Source: Malania oleifera (taxonomy: Eukaryota; Streptophyta; Magnoliopsida; Santalales; Ximeniaceae). Taken from it: a DNA stretch of 64,000 nt. Of this stretch, positions 1-11,532 are shown one piece after another; position 1 is the first letter of the stretch; each line of letters begins with the position of its first letter. The stretch spans positions 42,286,390 to 42,350,389 of the forward strand of contig NC_080425.1 of the NCBI RefSeq assembly GCF_029873635.1, written 5' to 3'. The notes beneath the pieces were generated by a model, which was not told the origin of the DNA, did not search any database, and was given only the letters and a program-made list of their open reading frames with translations. The position numbers were made by a program, and so were the translations under genes.

Positions 1-641
1 GTAAACCCTCAAAAACTTGTTTAATCAAGTCTATGGACTTGTATTTATAGCAAAAAATGGGCTACTAGTCGTTTTATGACCATTGGGATGATATATTATA
101 TGTTTAAATTGAAAACTAGCCATTTATAGCTATTGGAGATCGAATCCCAAAGCCAATCATCGACTATTTGACCTCATTCGTCAACTATTAACACCCATTC
201 GTTGACTAATTGCTCCCATTCGTCGACTATTAGCATTCTGTTTGAATTCATCGAGAAATTACCTCAAATCATTGACGAATACCCCAAATTAGAAGAAGTC
301 ATCAACATGAAAGTTGTGAGAATTTTTCTTAACTTTTCATAAATACCAAGGTCGTCCTTTTTGAACTTTTCTAGGAAAAGTTATGCCCCAAATACCATAG
401 GGTATTCAAGAAATTTGATAGATGCATAACTAAGGTTTTAAACCTAACCAGGACCAAGTTTGTAAAAGATTATAACACTAATATGATTTAAAACTTGTCC
501 TTATGAAAATATACTTGATTTAATTGAATCTTTAGGTACATAAAAATAGTTTTGACTCAACCGGGACCAAGTATATTAAAGTTCACAATACTAAGACCAC
601 TTAGCACTTGTCCCATGTTAATCAAAGTTGAGTATAAGATA
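1..641 (-). mobile_element. Truncated LTR (minus orientation), cut by window edge
   Basis: Reading on the minus strand there is a TATA box (TATAAATA, plus coordinates 42-49). Upstream of it, at about 135-290, is a run of short CGTCGACTAT/CGACTATT-type motifs. This is the same layout as the U3 regions of the complete LTRs in this window, so I infer an LTR whose R/U5 side lies outside the window. It abuts another LTR at about 642. No coding sequence is visible. The family is not identified. Confidence 0.45.
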
Positions 642-2034
642 TGATAGGAATGGTATATTCCCAAGAGGGGGGGTGAATTGGGTATTTAAAAATTCTAGGT
701 CAATTTACCCCTATTTTAAAATCCACAAGTAGTATTACACAACCTATGAACTTTCTATACAATCTCAAATCCCACAAATATTTAAATCATGCATGTAAAG
801 CAATCAATGCAATAAATGATCAAATATACATGTACATAAATTAAAGTGGTGGAAATTAAATAGAGTATGGAAGAGAAGGCAGACACAACATTTTTATCGA
901 GATTTGGTCAATCCTGCCTACGCCCCTGCCTTGGGCAAACCACCCAAGGATTCCACTACCTTGCTCACTTAACCCAGTGGAGCGACCCCGTTTACAATTC
1001 TCCTTACAGGACGGAGTCTCCCTAGCTCACTTACCGGGTGAAGTCAAACTGTTTCTACTTACAGAGCGGCGTCTCCCTAGCTCACTTACCAGATGAAGCC
1101 AAACTATTTCTCCTTATAGGACGGAGTCTCCCCAGCTCACTTACCGGGTGAAACCAAACCGTTTCTCCTTACATGGCGGTGTCTCCCTAGCTCACTTACC
1201 GAGTGGAGCCAAACTGTTACACCTTACAGGATGGTGCCCTCCTAGCTCCCTTAACTGGACGGAGCCAAACCAGTTCTAGATATGAAAATTTTTGTACGAA
1301 TAAGATGCTTCTGAAATAAGCAAAGATGTATAATATGAAGACCAATGCACTTTTATATGATATGAAATAATGCTTAATAGAATATGGTAATTTTCTCAAT
1401 GAAACTTTTGGAATCTTTGAATAAAATGTATACGATGAATATTTCAAAGATTCAACCCCAAATGATTTCTTCCAAAAAGATATTCAAAAACTTTTTCAAA
1501 GGAAGCTAGGGTTTTTGCTCAAAATTATTTTTGCAATAAAGACTAGTGAGCTTTTGAATTTTGCAGTGGATGTGCACAAAGATTCACAAGTTAGATAAAG
1601 TTTCTCCAAAAAATATTTATTAAGAAAAATATGTGGAAAAACTCAAGCCTTACTCTCTAGAAATGATTTTCAAAGTGAAGGATTAAAATGAGAGTAAATG
1701 CTTTGGATGAAGAAATAAATACCCCAAAATAAATGCTCCTTTCAACAATCCCTAAAAAACAATTGATTTGCAAATAAGAGAGTGAAAGAAAATCAAATGC
1801 TCTCTTTAAAATTTTTTTTTCAAAGGAATGAGTATAAGAGAGTATAAATTATTGCTTGCTTTTAAAAAATAAAGCTTAAAATATTTTGGAGGATTTTCAA
1901 GATAATCAATAAATTAGAAATTAATTATAAGAGGGGTATTTATAGACTTCTTTCAAAATATGACCGTTAGGGACCTATTGGGCATTAATTAATTTGTTTA
2001 TTTCAAAATTAATGACCTTTTTGCACTGAAAAAT
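642..2034 (-). mobile_element. SIRE-like copia LTR, U5/R side (minus orientation), truncated
   Basis: The low end (about 642-700) matches the U5 end of the other SIRE-like LTRs here, with the typical 'cccaagaggggggtgaattgggt' stretch. On the minus strand a TATA box lies at 1937-1944. The sequence stops at 2034, just past the TATA box, where it runs into the R region of a second LTR, so the distal U3 with its palindrome array is missing. The small ORFs here are spurious. Confidence 0.65.
1000..1274. repeat. Five tandem 55-bp units inside an LTR
   Basis: Units begin at 1000, 1055, 1110, 1165 and 1220. Each carries CTCCTTACAGGACGGAGTC-like sequence followed by TCCCTAGCTCACTTACC and a GTGAAGCCAAAC-like end. 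The first four are very similar; the fifth is more diverged. They lie in the R/U5 part of the LTR. Related but shorter arrays occur in the LTR at 21690-21880. Confidence 0.9.
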
Positions 2035-3907
2035 TTGGCATGCCGAGGATTCGACTGCCTACGTCCCCACCTCAAGCTCACAAGCAAGAGGATTCCGCTA
2101 ATGCTCGCTTACCGGGTGGAGCGACACCGAATACAACACCTTTTCCTTACAAGGCAAGGGAAACTCCAGGTCATATTAATAGGGCTGACCCCAACCTTTA
2201 CAAGCAATCCTTATGGACTAGATCAACACCCCCTTAGGAGCAATCCTTATGGGTTAGATCAACACCCCCTCAGGCCACGCCTGAATACAATAGATAAGAA
2301 ATACAATTTTTTTGTACAATATCAATGCTTCTCCAATAAGCAAGTATATACCAATATAATCAATGCACTTCAATATGATAGGATTTATAAGCTCAATGAA
2401 GTTTAATATAACTACTCTAAAGATAATGTCAATATATCTAGTAATATGTGAGAGTGTGTTGTGAATGAATCTTTGAGTCAAGATATGTATGAATGTATCA
2501 ATCACAAGTTGCAAACTCAAAGATCTCAAGAGCACAAGCAAATATCTCAAAAATAATTTTTCAAATAAGTATGAGAGATATTCAGATTTAGCTTGTTAAA
2601 AGTGTTTTTCACAATATCACAGTACATGCCCTTGAATCTTGCAACAAGAATGCAAGACTTATAAGCCCTAGAGAATTTTCCCAAAGAAGACTTATGAATT
2701 AAATCACAAGGGAAAAATCAAGCTTACTCTCAATAAAAGTCAATCTCAATCAAAGAATGTGAGAGTGCAAGCTTATAGTAGCAATATGGATGATCTCAAG
2801 AGATTCTCACCAAAGGAATTTTTGCAAGAGGAATGTGTAAGAGTGGAGTTTTTAAGCTTGTAAGGGAAAAAAGTGAGTGTTTGGAAATTCAGAGGATATT
2901 TGCTAATTGTGTTTGCTAATCTGACGCTAGTCAGAACAAATGAAGGAATATATATAGACACTCCAAAAATTATAACCGTTTGGGACTCAATGGGTATTTT
3001 TGAAAATGTTATATTAGGTTTAATAAAAAATAACCCAGTTTAGCCCCGGTAAAAATCTCGCCAACCCTAAAGGTTCGGTCAACCATATTCAAGGTTTGTT
3101 TGACCATATTACTAAGTTCGGTCGACCGTGGTAATTTTGAACTAGGGTTTTGGTCGACCGTCTCAGGGCGATTTTGAACCCCTTCGTGGGTTCAATTGAC
3201 TGAAGCTAAGGTTTGGTTGACCGCTCATGTGGTTCGGTCGACCGATGCCAAAATGAACTGCATATTTGGTCGGTCGAACAGTTGGGGGTCAGACACGTAT
3301 AAGTTCGGTCGACTTAGGACAATACGTTCATTTTAGAACAGTTGACCGCACGAAGTCAAAATGTTGACTTTCGAATGGTTTGGTCGATCGTGGCATTTAT
3401 ACCGCCACAGGTTCGGTCGACCGTGGCTAAGTCTTTTCAGCCAACAAAGGTTCGGTCAACCCATCTGAGTATAACTAGGTGGGTTCGGTTGACTGAGGCC
3501 CTTTCAAAGATTATTTTAGGTCCTAATTTTTATTAGAATTCACCCCTGTTACTAGTGGTATAACTTTTAAGTTAAAGGGGATTTTTCATGAAGTGTTTAT
3601 GAGAACCTAAAGTCAATCTATGGTCATTGAGCTTATTAACCCTATTTTTCATGCAATGCATTAATTATTACAGATCATATTACAGACCCAAATGAATTAA
3701 ACAACAAATACAAATGAAAATATTTGGTCTTCACTTCCTTTACTTCTCCAAACTCCACCATATAATGTGAGCATTGAGTTCTTTATGACCTTGTTTGAAT
3801 CTTTGTCATTTCGTGCTAAGAATGGTCCTGCACACAAACTTAGGGCACAAGTAAAATACAAAGATATTTGTCATTATCAAAACGGGATATGACCTATAAG
3901 GTCAACA
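2035..3907 (-). mobile_element. SIRE-like copia LTR (minus orientation), U5 end missing
   Basis: The sequence begins abruptly at 2035 in the R-region 'GCCTACGTCCCCACCTCAAG' block shared with 900-960 and 60720-60745. It continues through a TATA box (2948-2956 on the minus strand) and a palindrome array (3072-3510), and ends at 3907 in GGTCAACA, which is the TGTTGACC start of the LTR in sense orientation. About 300-400 bp of the U5 side are absent compared with the complete solo LTR at 60537-62545. No TSD pairs the low end of the preceding LTR fragment with this high end. Confidence 0.7.
3072..3510. promoter_or_regulatory. Palindrome array (GGTTCGGTCGACCG type) in LTR U3
   Basis: About a dozen exact or mutated copies of GGTTCGGTCGACCG are spaced irregularly, for example at about 3117, 3152, 3233 and 3411. 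The GGTCGACC core is a perfect palindrome. In the sense of the LTR the array is upstream of the TATA box at 2948-2956, with about 115 bp between its near edge and the TATA. Confidence 0.75.
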
Positions 3908-5137
3908 TAGAGGCTGATGCCGCCTGAAGACAGAACTACCGAGAGCCTCTACTAAATGCTCGACCAGAGAGACCATTATGGGTGATAGAGTCAAGTTCTT
4001 GAGATTTCCTAAAATTCGAGATCTTTCAAGTCTCAACCATCTACTCGACCAACATAACTCGACTGTGCAACTATGTCGAGAAGAGCTAAATTCAAAATCC
4101 TGCTTTCCCGGGAGCTCCGACCAGGGCGCAATCGAGTAAGAACATGGATGCAACTTGGTCGAAATTGAAGATCTACATCACAAGATACTTGTTGAAGTTG
4201 CCATTTTTGAATTCCAAATCTTGTAAACCTTAATGGGTATATATAGTAGCTTCAACAATGAGCTTAGGGTTCCTTTTTGGCCTCTCTTAGGTTAGTGACA
4301 GACCTAAGACGTCATTGAGAACCATTGTAGATTAGTTAGAGTAGATTTCAATACTTGTTCTAGTTTGTACAAGATGTGTTCAATGGCCCGTGACAACCGG
4401 CGAGGCTCTTGTGTTTTTTGTGTCTATTAAAGGATCATTCAGTTGTACCTCTAGTGGTTAGTGACAGACGATTCGAATACAAAGGATTGATCTTTTTACA
4501 TGCTTTCTCTTTACTGCTTTCATCTTTACATGCTTTCATTTAATCGCTTTGCTTTACTGCTTTCCTTTACAATTTGATTGTGATGAATACCTAGTAGATA
4601 GGATAACACTTCTACAACTTCAATCAGGTACACATATTAGACTACAGTCTCTCACAAATTTTCTCGTGATCATTGTGATAGAGTATACTCTGGCTCTTGA
4701 CCATGCTCCAGACGGTTGGTGCACCCTTGCTACCCTATGCCATCTAATAGCTCCTTGGACTGTTTAGCCGGGTTCCAATTAGTTTAATGCTGTAAAATCA
4801 CTGAAATTAGATTACGCACATGACATCCTAGGTTAGATTTGTGATTGAGCACTGTTTTGTAGGAGTAGAGTTAAGTTAGACTTGCTTTCATTTACATGCT
4901 TTCAAGTAGCTGATAGAACACACCTTGAAAAATACCATCTTTTTACTTTTCTTTTGCACAAGGCTACAATAAATTAATTTGGAAGTGGCTCGATAACTGC
5001 GTTTTATGTTCCTAAGGATCGACACCCAACTTCCTCACTTTTTATTGAACTTGGGATTGTTAGGTACTACAAATATTATTTTTGGTAGTTAAGGACCCAA
5101 ACCTTGGTGAGCCTACCAATAGCCACCAAGGCTAACA
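3908..5137. repeat. Unclassified repeat-like stretch without a gene
   Basis: No convincing coding sequence. It contains a TATA-like TATATATAG (about 4239), repeated TTACATGCTTTC stretches (4497-4535, 4890-4905) and a GATCGACACCC segment near 5018 of the kind seen near LTR ends of some gypsy elements. The right edge, GGCTAACA directly followed by a CT-rich tract, looks like a minus-strand LTR start after a polypurine tract. I infer retrotransposon LTR material of uncertain family. Confidence 0.35.
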
Positions 5138-5155
5138 ATCTCCCCCTTTTTTATG
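5138..5155 (-). mobile_element. Polypurine tract of a minus-strand LTR element
   Basis: On the minus strand the sequence is AAAAAAGGGGGAGAT, directly followed by TGTTAGCC. This is the same arrangement as the polypurine tract plus LTR start at 17305-17319 and, on the minus strand, at 23912-23897. It implies the remnant of a 3' LTR junction. Confidence 0.6.
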
Positions 5156-5339
5156 ATGTCTAACCTATTAAGAATTTACTTAATCTTTGCATTTGAGTTT
5201 GACTTACCTTAACTTATTATGCAACGATAAGTTTACCTAAAACCACTAATGAGTTGTTATCATCAAAACAAAACAATCAAGCTTATGTAGCCACCAAGGC
5301 TAACGAATTTATTTTAAAACATTTAAAATAAGCCAAATT

Positions 5340-5420
5340 TCTGCATAATAATTTTTAAAATACTCAATTCACTCCCCTCCTAGGATTACACCATTACTTT
5401 CACTATGAATTTCTAGCATT
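5340..5420 (+). mobile_element. LTR U5-end fragment
   Basis: The block 'actcaattcactcccctcc' followed by TAGGATTACACC closely resembles the last 60 bp of the plus-strand SIRE-like LTRs (14095-14131, 19250-19286, 22215-22252). The flanks are not LTR-like, so only the terminal fragment remains. Confidence 0.45.
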
Positions 5421-5519
5421 AGATTTGAATTTGGGTAGATTTGCACAAAATTCAATGCAATTTTGCATTATAGTTTTTTTTTTAATTCACACAAATCCAA
5501 ATGCATGGTCTCTCCTAAA

Positions 5520-6285
5520 AATGGAATTAAAAGACTCAAATGAATTTACCTATTTTATTTTAGAATATATCTTTTATTAGAATTTATAATACCTCAATTT
5601 TAATTTTATTTTTCAATTTGTAAGTTCAAACATTGACTTACTAATTAATTGAATTGACCAAAAACATTCGATAAAAAAACCTCTATCAAACTAAACCAAA
5701 TTATTCCAAATACCGAATTGTTAACTACCAAAAATATAATTTGATTAAATTGGTAATCAAATTTTACCAAATATAATTCACTTCAAATTGGATTATGATA
5801 GACATACTTATAACTGGTGTTTGGGCATTCTTACTTCCAAATGAATTAACAAACTTTGCATTACTTCAACATCCATTATTTTTTATCTATAACTCATCTT
5901 CTAAAATTTATATTATTTATTTTTCAAATGATATGATACACTTTACTATAATTTTTAAAAGACAATTGAGGAATTTATCTATTTTATTTTGAAATATACC
6001 TTTTATTTAGAATTTATAATATCATAACTTTAATTTTATTTTTTAATAATTATATTCAAATCTTGACCTACTAATTAAGTGAATTAACTAAAAAATTTTA
6101 GTAAAAATAAAAAACTCTACCGACCAAACCAAATTCTTCCAAACATTGAATTGCTAGTCAATAAAAATATAATTTAATTAAAGTAGTCAACTAAATTTAA
6201 CTAGATATAATTTACTTCAAATTGAATAATGAAAAATGTACTAATGGTTGACGTGCCTATTTGATGGATTAACAAAACTTTATAT
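5520..6285. repeat. Diverged direct duplication, about 435-bp period, AT-rich
   Basis: Positions 5525-5860 and 5958-6285 align in the same order: ATTTACCTATTTTATTTTAGAA, then AGAATTTATAATA, TTAATTTTATTTTT, GACTTACTAATTAA, CCAAATTATTCCAAA, AAAAATATAATTT and ATAATTCACTTCAAATTG. The copies differ by many substitutions and small indels. No coding capacity. Function unknown. Confidence 0.7.
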
Positions 6286-6312
6286 TATATTATATTATAT
6301 TATATATATATA

Positions 6313-7560
6313 TTGTAGAGACCCAAATTTTTACCAGATCATTTTAATTATGAAATAAGGGTTCTGAATTGAGTTAAGTCAAGATTTTAAAGGTTGGGGT
6401 TGTACATTATTTATGGACTATTCTTAATCTCCTAAGTTAATTGGTTTGTAATTAATTTATTTAGCCATTCATAAGTGTCCTTAACCGGTTATTTCAGGAA
6501 ACTTAAGTGAGATTAGGAATTTTCAAAATCATTTGTCAGAATCGGTTGATTAATTGAACTTTTTAAATCTTGTTGTTTCATACACAAGCAAGGGTCAGAC
6601 GTGCATAATAAATTGAAATATTTTATTAAGTGGGCACGTGCCCAAGTTAGGAGATACAATGAAATACACGGAGTGCTGAAATTTAAATAATATGCAAAGG
6701 AAATACAAAGGAAGTACAGGGAGATGTTGAAATACAGGGAAATAACGTACAATACATACATGAAAAATACAGAGAAATAGTGTGCATACAAAGGAAATAT
6801 AGGGAAATAAAAAAGTCAAATCAAAATCTCTAGTTGAGCTCGCGGGCATATTCTAAAGCATCTTTGGACGTCCTGTCCACCAAATTAGAAAGAAAAATCA
6901 AAAAATTATGTTAAATTAAAATTCAAAATAAACATGCGCACAATAAAGAGATTGCAATTTGTTGAAATATCCCTTCATCTCTTTCTACCCAAATCTCCAT
7001 TAATTGGAGAATGAACTAAATTGCAAGAAAAGGGGGAACAAATTTCTATTGGAACAAATATCTGCTAGAAGAAAAGCAATCAAGCACGAATTGGACCTTG
7101 CCTAGACTCCCTATTTGCAATCAAGCACTAATTGGACCTTGCCTAGACTCCCTATAAATAGGGAGTCTCACACACAGAGAAAAAGGGGGGGGGGGGGGAC
7201 GAGAATTGAAAAATTAAAAGATACAATTGAGAGAAGGAGAGAAGGATAGTATTTGGAAAGCAAGGATGCACAGACCGAGGTAGAAAGAAGCTCTTGAAGC
7301 TTTCAAAATAGTAGAAACCTCGTAGGATTCTCAAAAGTAGGAACCAATTTCTCAAGAGGCACACCCACTGGGGCCAGACTACCAAAACTCAGGAGAATAC
7401 ACACAACATTGCATCTGTCCCATACTATTGACTTTTTGAGTCCTATCTCATTTTTAATAATAACAAATACAAGGTATTTAATGTTTGTCGAGTTTGTGTG
7501 CATGATCAAATTAGCAAAATCATATGGTGGCCCATGATGACTCAAAGGAAAAATGAAGAC
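6313..7560 (+). mobile_element. Gypsy-type LTR 5' part, truncated
   Basis: It starts TGTAGAGACCCAAATTTTTACC, like the TGTAAGAACCC and TATAAAGACCC starts of the two solo LTRs at 9723 and 29485. A TATA box (CTATAAATAG) lies at about 7150. The GGGCGT(T/G)ACA end typical of that group is not found before the next LTR begins near 7590, so the 3' part is missing. It contains a 14-G run near 7185 and a 41-bp tandem duplication (7076-7116, 7117-7157) reaching to the TATA box. Confidence 0.45.
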
Positions 7561-7589
7561 CCAAAGTGTTTTAGTTGTTGTAATTTATA

Positions 7590-9473
7590 TTCAATTCATT
7601 GGGTCTGTAATAATTTTTTCAAGGTCTGTAATAATTGATGCATATCATGCATGTAGGGACTATAAGCTCAAGACCATAGATAGACCTTAGGGATCACCCT
7701 TCGATTGACCGATGCCAGGTTTTTTAGGCTAAGTTAAAAGGCCTAGACCTTAGGAAGGACTCTAGGACATTGCACATACACTTAGAATAAGTCTGCACCT
7801 TCAAATATGCAGTTAGGGGAACATATATTACTTAGGTCCTAAAGCAGTAAGGTTTCGGGCGACCAAACCTTGGCGGTGAAAATGCCTCGGTCAACTAAAC
7901 CTAGGAAGTCAAAGTGTTCACTTGACTTTGGGAGACCAAACTTGTGCGATGAAAACGTCTCGGTCAACCGAACAGGTGAAAAGTCAAAATGTTGACTATG
8001 GCTCGGGCGACCGAACATTTTTGAACTAAACGTCCATGGTCAACCGAACACGAGACCTAACTTTTTCCAACAACTCAGGCGCCTAAATTTCATGTTCAAA
8101 ATACCCTCGGGCGACCAAACTGCGGATAGTTTGGAAAATTGCCTTGTTCAACCACCCGAACCATTTTTTAGGCACCCTAAGTTCAAATTTTCCTTTTTCT
8201 CATGTGTTTATTTGGGCGACCGAACCTAGGGCTTTGTCAAACGAAACTCTTGGGCTAGTTTAATTTTTACCGCGGTTAATTGGGGTTAAATTGGGTTAAT
8301 TTTCTTTAACTCATTTAAAACAAATTTAATAATTACCCTTGTGTCCCAACGGTATTAATTTTTATGCTTGTCTATATATAGGTCTTCATTTGCAAAATTA
8401 AGACAAGATTAGGGATTTAATTAGCTAAAATTTTCTCTGAATTTTTGAGAGCCCCTCTTCTTACTCAAAGCCAAAATGCTCCTTCTTTGATCATTCTTTT
8501 ACAAAATTCATTTGAGTGAGAATATTTTAAATCATCCTACATTACTTTCTAAAGTTATAACTCTCATTGTGTTAATTGTGTGGTTGATTTATGATTGAGA
8601 GGTTAGCCAAAGTTCCCCCCTCCCCCCCCCCCTCTGGTTTAATTAATAAATCCTTGAGTGGGGAAAACTTTTAGCTAGTGAGTCTTTGCATCATTATTGC
8701 AAGACTCATTAAGCTTGTGTTTTGATTGTGCAAAAATTATTTTGATAAGATTATACTACAAATATCTCTTGTAGTAGATTTTTGAGAAAAATCATTTATG
8801 AGATATTTTTTATTACACTTTTTGGAGATCTTTGAAACCATACTTGTGATTGATATACTTTGGTTTATTGTTTCGAATATTTTTTGAAAATACACGTTTG
8901 CACTTGATTGCCTATTGACATTAGATTGAGTGTGATTACACTTTATTGGCATTGAGCTTATAGTTCATATCTATGTGGTGTGCATTGATTGATATCAGTA
9001 CATATCTACTTATTGGAGAAGCATTTAAATTGTACACAAATTTGTATTTCATTGTTGTATTCCAGGCGTGGACTGAGGGGGTGTTGATCTAAATCGTAAG
9101 GATTGGTAGGGCCTTCTTCGCCTCATAAGGAGAGTGTGTAAAGGTTGAGGCCAGCCCTGGTAATTTGACCTAATTGTAACCGGTGCCACTCCACTTGTTA
9201 AGTGAGCATTAGTGGAATTGTTGGGCTTGTGAGCTGAGGCGGGAACATAGGTAGTATTGGCCGAAGCCCGATAACATTTCTTATGCTTGCTTTTAATTTT
9301 CGCAATTTAAATTTTTGCACTTGAATGTTTTTGATTTATTATTGTGAATGATTGGGTTTATAATTGCATAGACAAACCCTATGTTGCACAATACTGCTGA
9401 TTTAGTTGAACCTAGGAGAAAAAATTTAAATACCCAATTCACCATCCCTCTTAGGAATACACCAAAGTCAACA
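7590..9473 (+). mobile_element. SIRE-like copia LTR (plus), 5' end missing
   Basis: The sequence is collinear with the complete LTR at 20108-22252 from the 'accatagatagaccttaggg' block onward. It has a palindrome array (about 7850-8250), a TATA box (8373-8380), the R-region block with GGACTGAGGGGG, and a U5 end 'cacc...ctcttaggaatacacc' finishing in GTCAACA at 9473. The first ~230 bp of U3 are absent. No TSD is found. Confidence 0.65.
7850..8250. promoter_or_regulatory. Palindrome array (TCGGGCGACCGAAC type) in LTR U3
   Basis: Repeated variants of CTCGGGCGACCGAAC and CTCGGTCAACCGAAC occur (for example near 7853, 7950, 8001, 8038 and 8214), separated by 30-60 bp spacers. The array lies about 125-150 bp upstream of the TATA box at 8373-8380. 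Confidence 0.7.
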
Positions 9474-9722
9474 CATACACAGAAGCAAACCCCCTAGATG
9501 GTTACTCCAAGACTGACACTAAACAAACTCAAGGGGAGGGAAAAGATGGCCGGAGGAAACAGGGACAACAGGTAAACTTGGCTTCCTTTCCCTATTCTAA
9601 GCTACTTTAATACACTGTGGGTGCATATTTTGGTAGTAGTGACTCGAACCTTAGTCTAAACCAAAACCAAAATGTGAACTAGAAGCTTAACCAAACTATG
9701 AACCAGACTCCCTGAACCAACC
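9474..9722. repeat. Non-coding host sequence of the solo LTR insertion
   Basis: C- and A-rich sequence with many AACCAAAACC/GAACCAG runs. It reads straight on into 11533 once the solo LTR and one TSD copy are removed. It is probably part of an older retrotransposon internal region, but no coding domain is recognisable. Confidence 0.35.
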
Positions 9723-11527
9723 TGTAAGAACCCAAACCGCGATAAGGGGTTTAAATAAATAAAAGAGGGGCAAAATTGAGAATATGGTAGATTTCGTCGA
9801 CGAAGTTGAATTTCATCGATGAAGCCTTTGTTCTTCTCGTCGACGAAATGCAGAGACTCGGAAAAACTGGCAATCTCATATTCGTCGACGAGGCCACCAA
9901 TTCATCGACGAAGTCAATGAAAGATTCGTCGACGAGAACACTATTTCGTCGACGAAATTGGGCCAGGTCAAAGGGGTATAAAAGGAAATTTCCATTACTT
10001 CTTCACTAAGTAAGAAAATCTCTCTCTCTCTCCCTCTAAAACTCTCCCTACTCTCTCTCTCTCTCTAGATTTCTTCGTCGATCATTGATGGAATCAAAAA
10101 TTTGAAGTTACCACGAGGATCGTGGAAGGATTCTCTACAACTTCTACAGATCGGAATCTCGTTTCGGAGATTTTCGGGTTTCGGCGTAAAATTAGACTAA
10201 GGCTCAGTTTTTAATTCTGATCCGATAGTTTTGTAGGTATCAGTCTTGTGAGTATATTTTGTATTGTGATTTGTAGGTTTTGGAACTCGATTCGCTGTTT
10301 AGGGGCCTTGGAGTTCAGGATTTTCTTTTCGGGGAAAGGTAAGGGGAACTATGTTTATATTGGTTACTTTTGAAATCGAATTCTGTGGAACTGTGGTCCA
10401 CGATCCTGTATGTGTTTTGGCTACTCATTTGGGGGGATCTAACTAGGAAAACTATGGGTTTTTCATTATTACAGTTTTGGGAAAAAGGGGGCGACGGGCT
10501 GAATTCTGGGTTTTGTTGAAAACCAAGTATATGTGTGATTTATACTGTGATATTGGGATGGTCATGCCTTGACTTGTTTAAACTATATTTGTTTAAAAAG
10601 TCATGATTTAGATTACCAAATGGGTGTGGTTTGTTTGGTTATATGAGCATGCATGTGTGTGTGATATGTTGAAATGCTAGTAGGAACTGGGTTCCGAAAT
10701 TGTTCCAGGTACTGAGAGTGTCCGGCTCTATATCCGAGGGCATGTGTTTATCGCCTGCCACGTAGGCAAAAGTGTCCGGCTCTATATCTGAGGGCGTGAG
10801 CCTATGCCGACAGATCAGGCCGAAGGGTGTGGACCCACTAGTTTTGCGCCAGTACGATGCCATGGGAGTCGGGGACTAGCCATGTGCCGATGGCGCTGTG
10901 CTTCCCGGGTTGGCCGGGCCAACATCGGAATGTCGCGGACCGGTTTCGGGCCGAAGAGTGTGACGACATTATGGATTACTGATCATGTGTATGTGTGTGA
11001 GTGCGTGTATGCACTGTGGAAATTAGTACTGGAATGCATTTAACTGCGTGTATGTTGTATCATGATAACACTCAAATGCCACATACCGATATAACCTGTG
11101 TTCTTCCTTACTGAGAGTCTCACCCCTGCTGTACGTATATTTTTACAAGTCCTTCAAGTAACTAGAACTAGCGTCCTGGTGTAGGGAGCGTAGTGGCCGG
11201 TGTACTGTGTTTAGCGCTTGGGTAAGTGCTAGGACTGTATTTTGATGGGTAGCCATTTTGAGGTGTATTTGGGCACCCGTTTGTACGTTTTGATAGAGCC
11301 ATGTTTTGCTCTTGTATAGACTCTGGTATGGTACCACATAAGTGTATATAGATAACCTTTTTCCACTACGTATATGTTTGTGATTGGATGTGTTTAGGGT
11401 GCCTGGGAACCCCACGGGGTCGGACCCTCATCCATTGTACTGTATATTTGGATGCCTTATCAGATACAGGGACAAGTTAGATTATATTCTCACCCTTGGG
11501 TCCCATTTCAGGGTTCAGGGCGTGACA
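9723..11527 (+). mobile_element. Gypsy-type solo LTR, 1805 bp, TSD CAACC
   Basis: It starts TGTAAGAACCC and ends GGGCGTGACA. The 5-bp target duplication CAACC is perfect (9718-9722 and 11528-11532). A TATA box (TATAAAA) is at 9977-9983, followed by CT-rich leader sequence. No internal region, primer-binding site or pol is present, so this is a solo LTR left by LTR-LTR recombination. The ends resemble plant chromovirus (Tekay/Del-like) LTRs; that family assignment is inference. Small ORFs inside are spurious. Confidence 0.9.
9787..9957. promoter_or_regulatory. Seven-copy TTCGTCGACGAA palindrome array
   Basis: The palindrome TTCGTCGACGAA or one-mismatch variants (for example ATTTCATCGATGAAG) occurs about seven times in 170 bp, ending about 20 bp before the TATA box at 9977. 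It is the gypsy-LTR counterpart of the arrays in the copia LTRs, with a different flank around the same GTCGAC core. Confidence 0.85.
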
Positions 11528-11532
11528 CAACC

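Noticed and set aside
1000-1274. CRISPR-like array
   Set aside because: Units are contiguous 55-bp tandem copies with no unique spacers, in a plant LTR.
3072-3510. Restriction-site cluster or cloning artefact from repeated GTCGAC
   Set aside because: Copies are mutated, spaced irregularly and recur in many LTRs at the same relative place, so they are native.
9806-10009. 67-residue ORF rich in STKS/DEA repeats
   Set aside because: Created by the TTCGTCGACGAA palindrome array in a solo LTR; no gene context.
10639-11043. ORFs on both strands in a GC-richer patch of the 9723-11527 LTR
   Set aside because: They lie within a solo LTR with defined ends and TSD; no homology recognised, and overlapping frames on both strands suggest composition effects.
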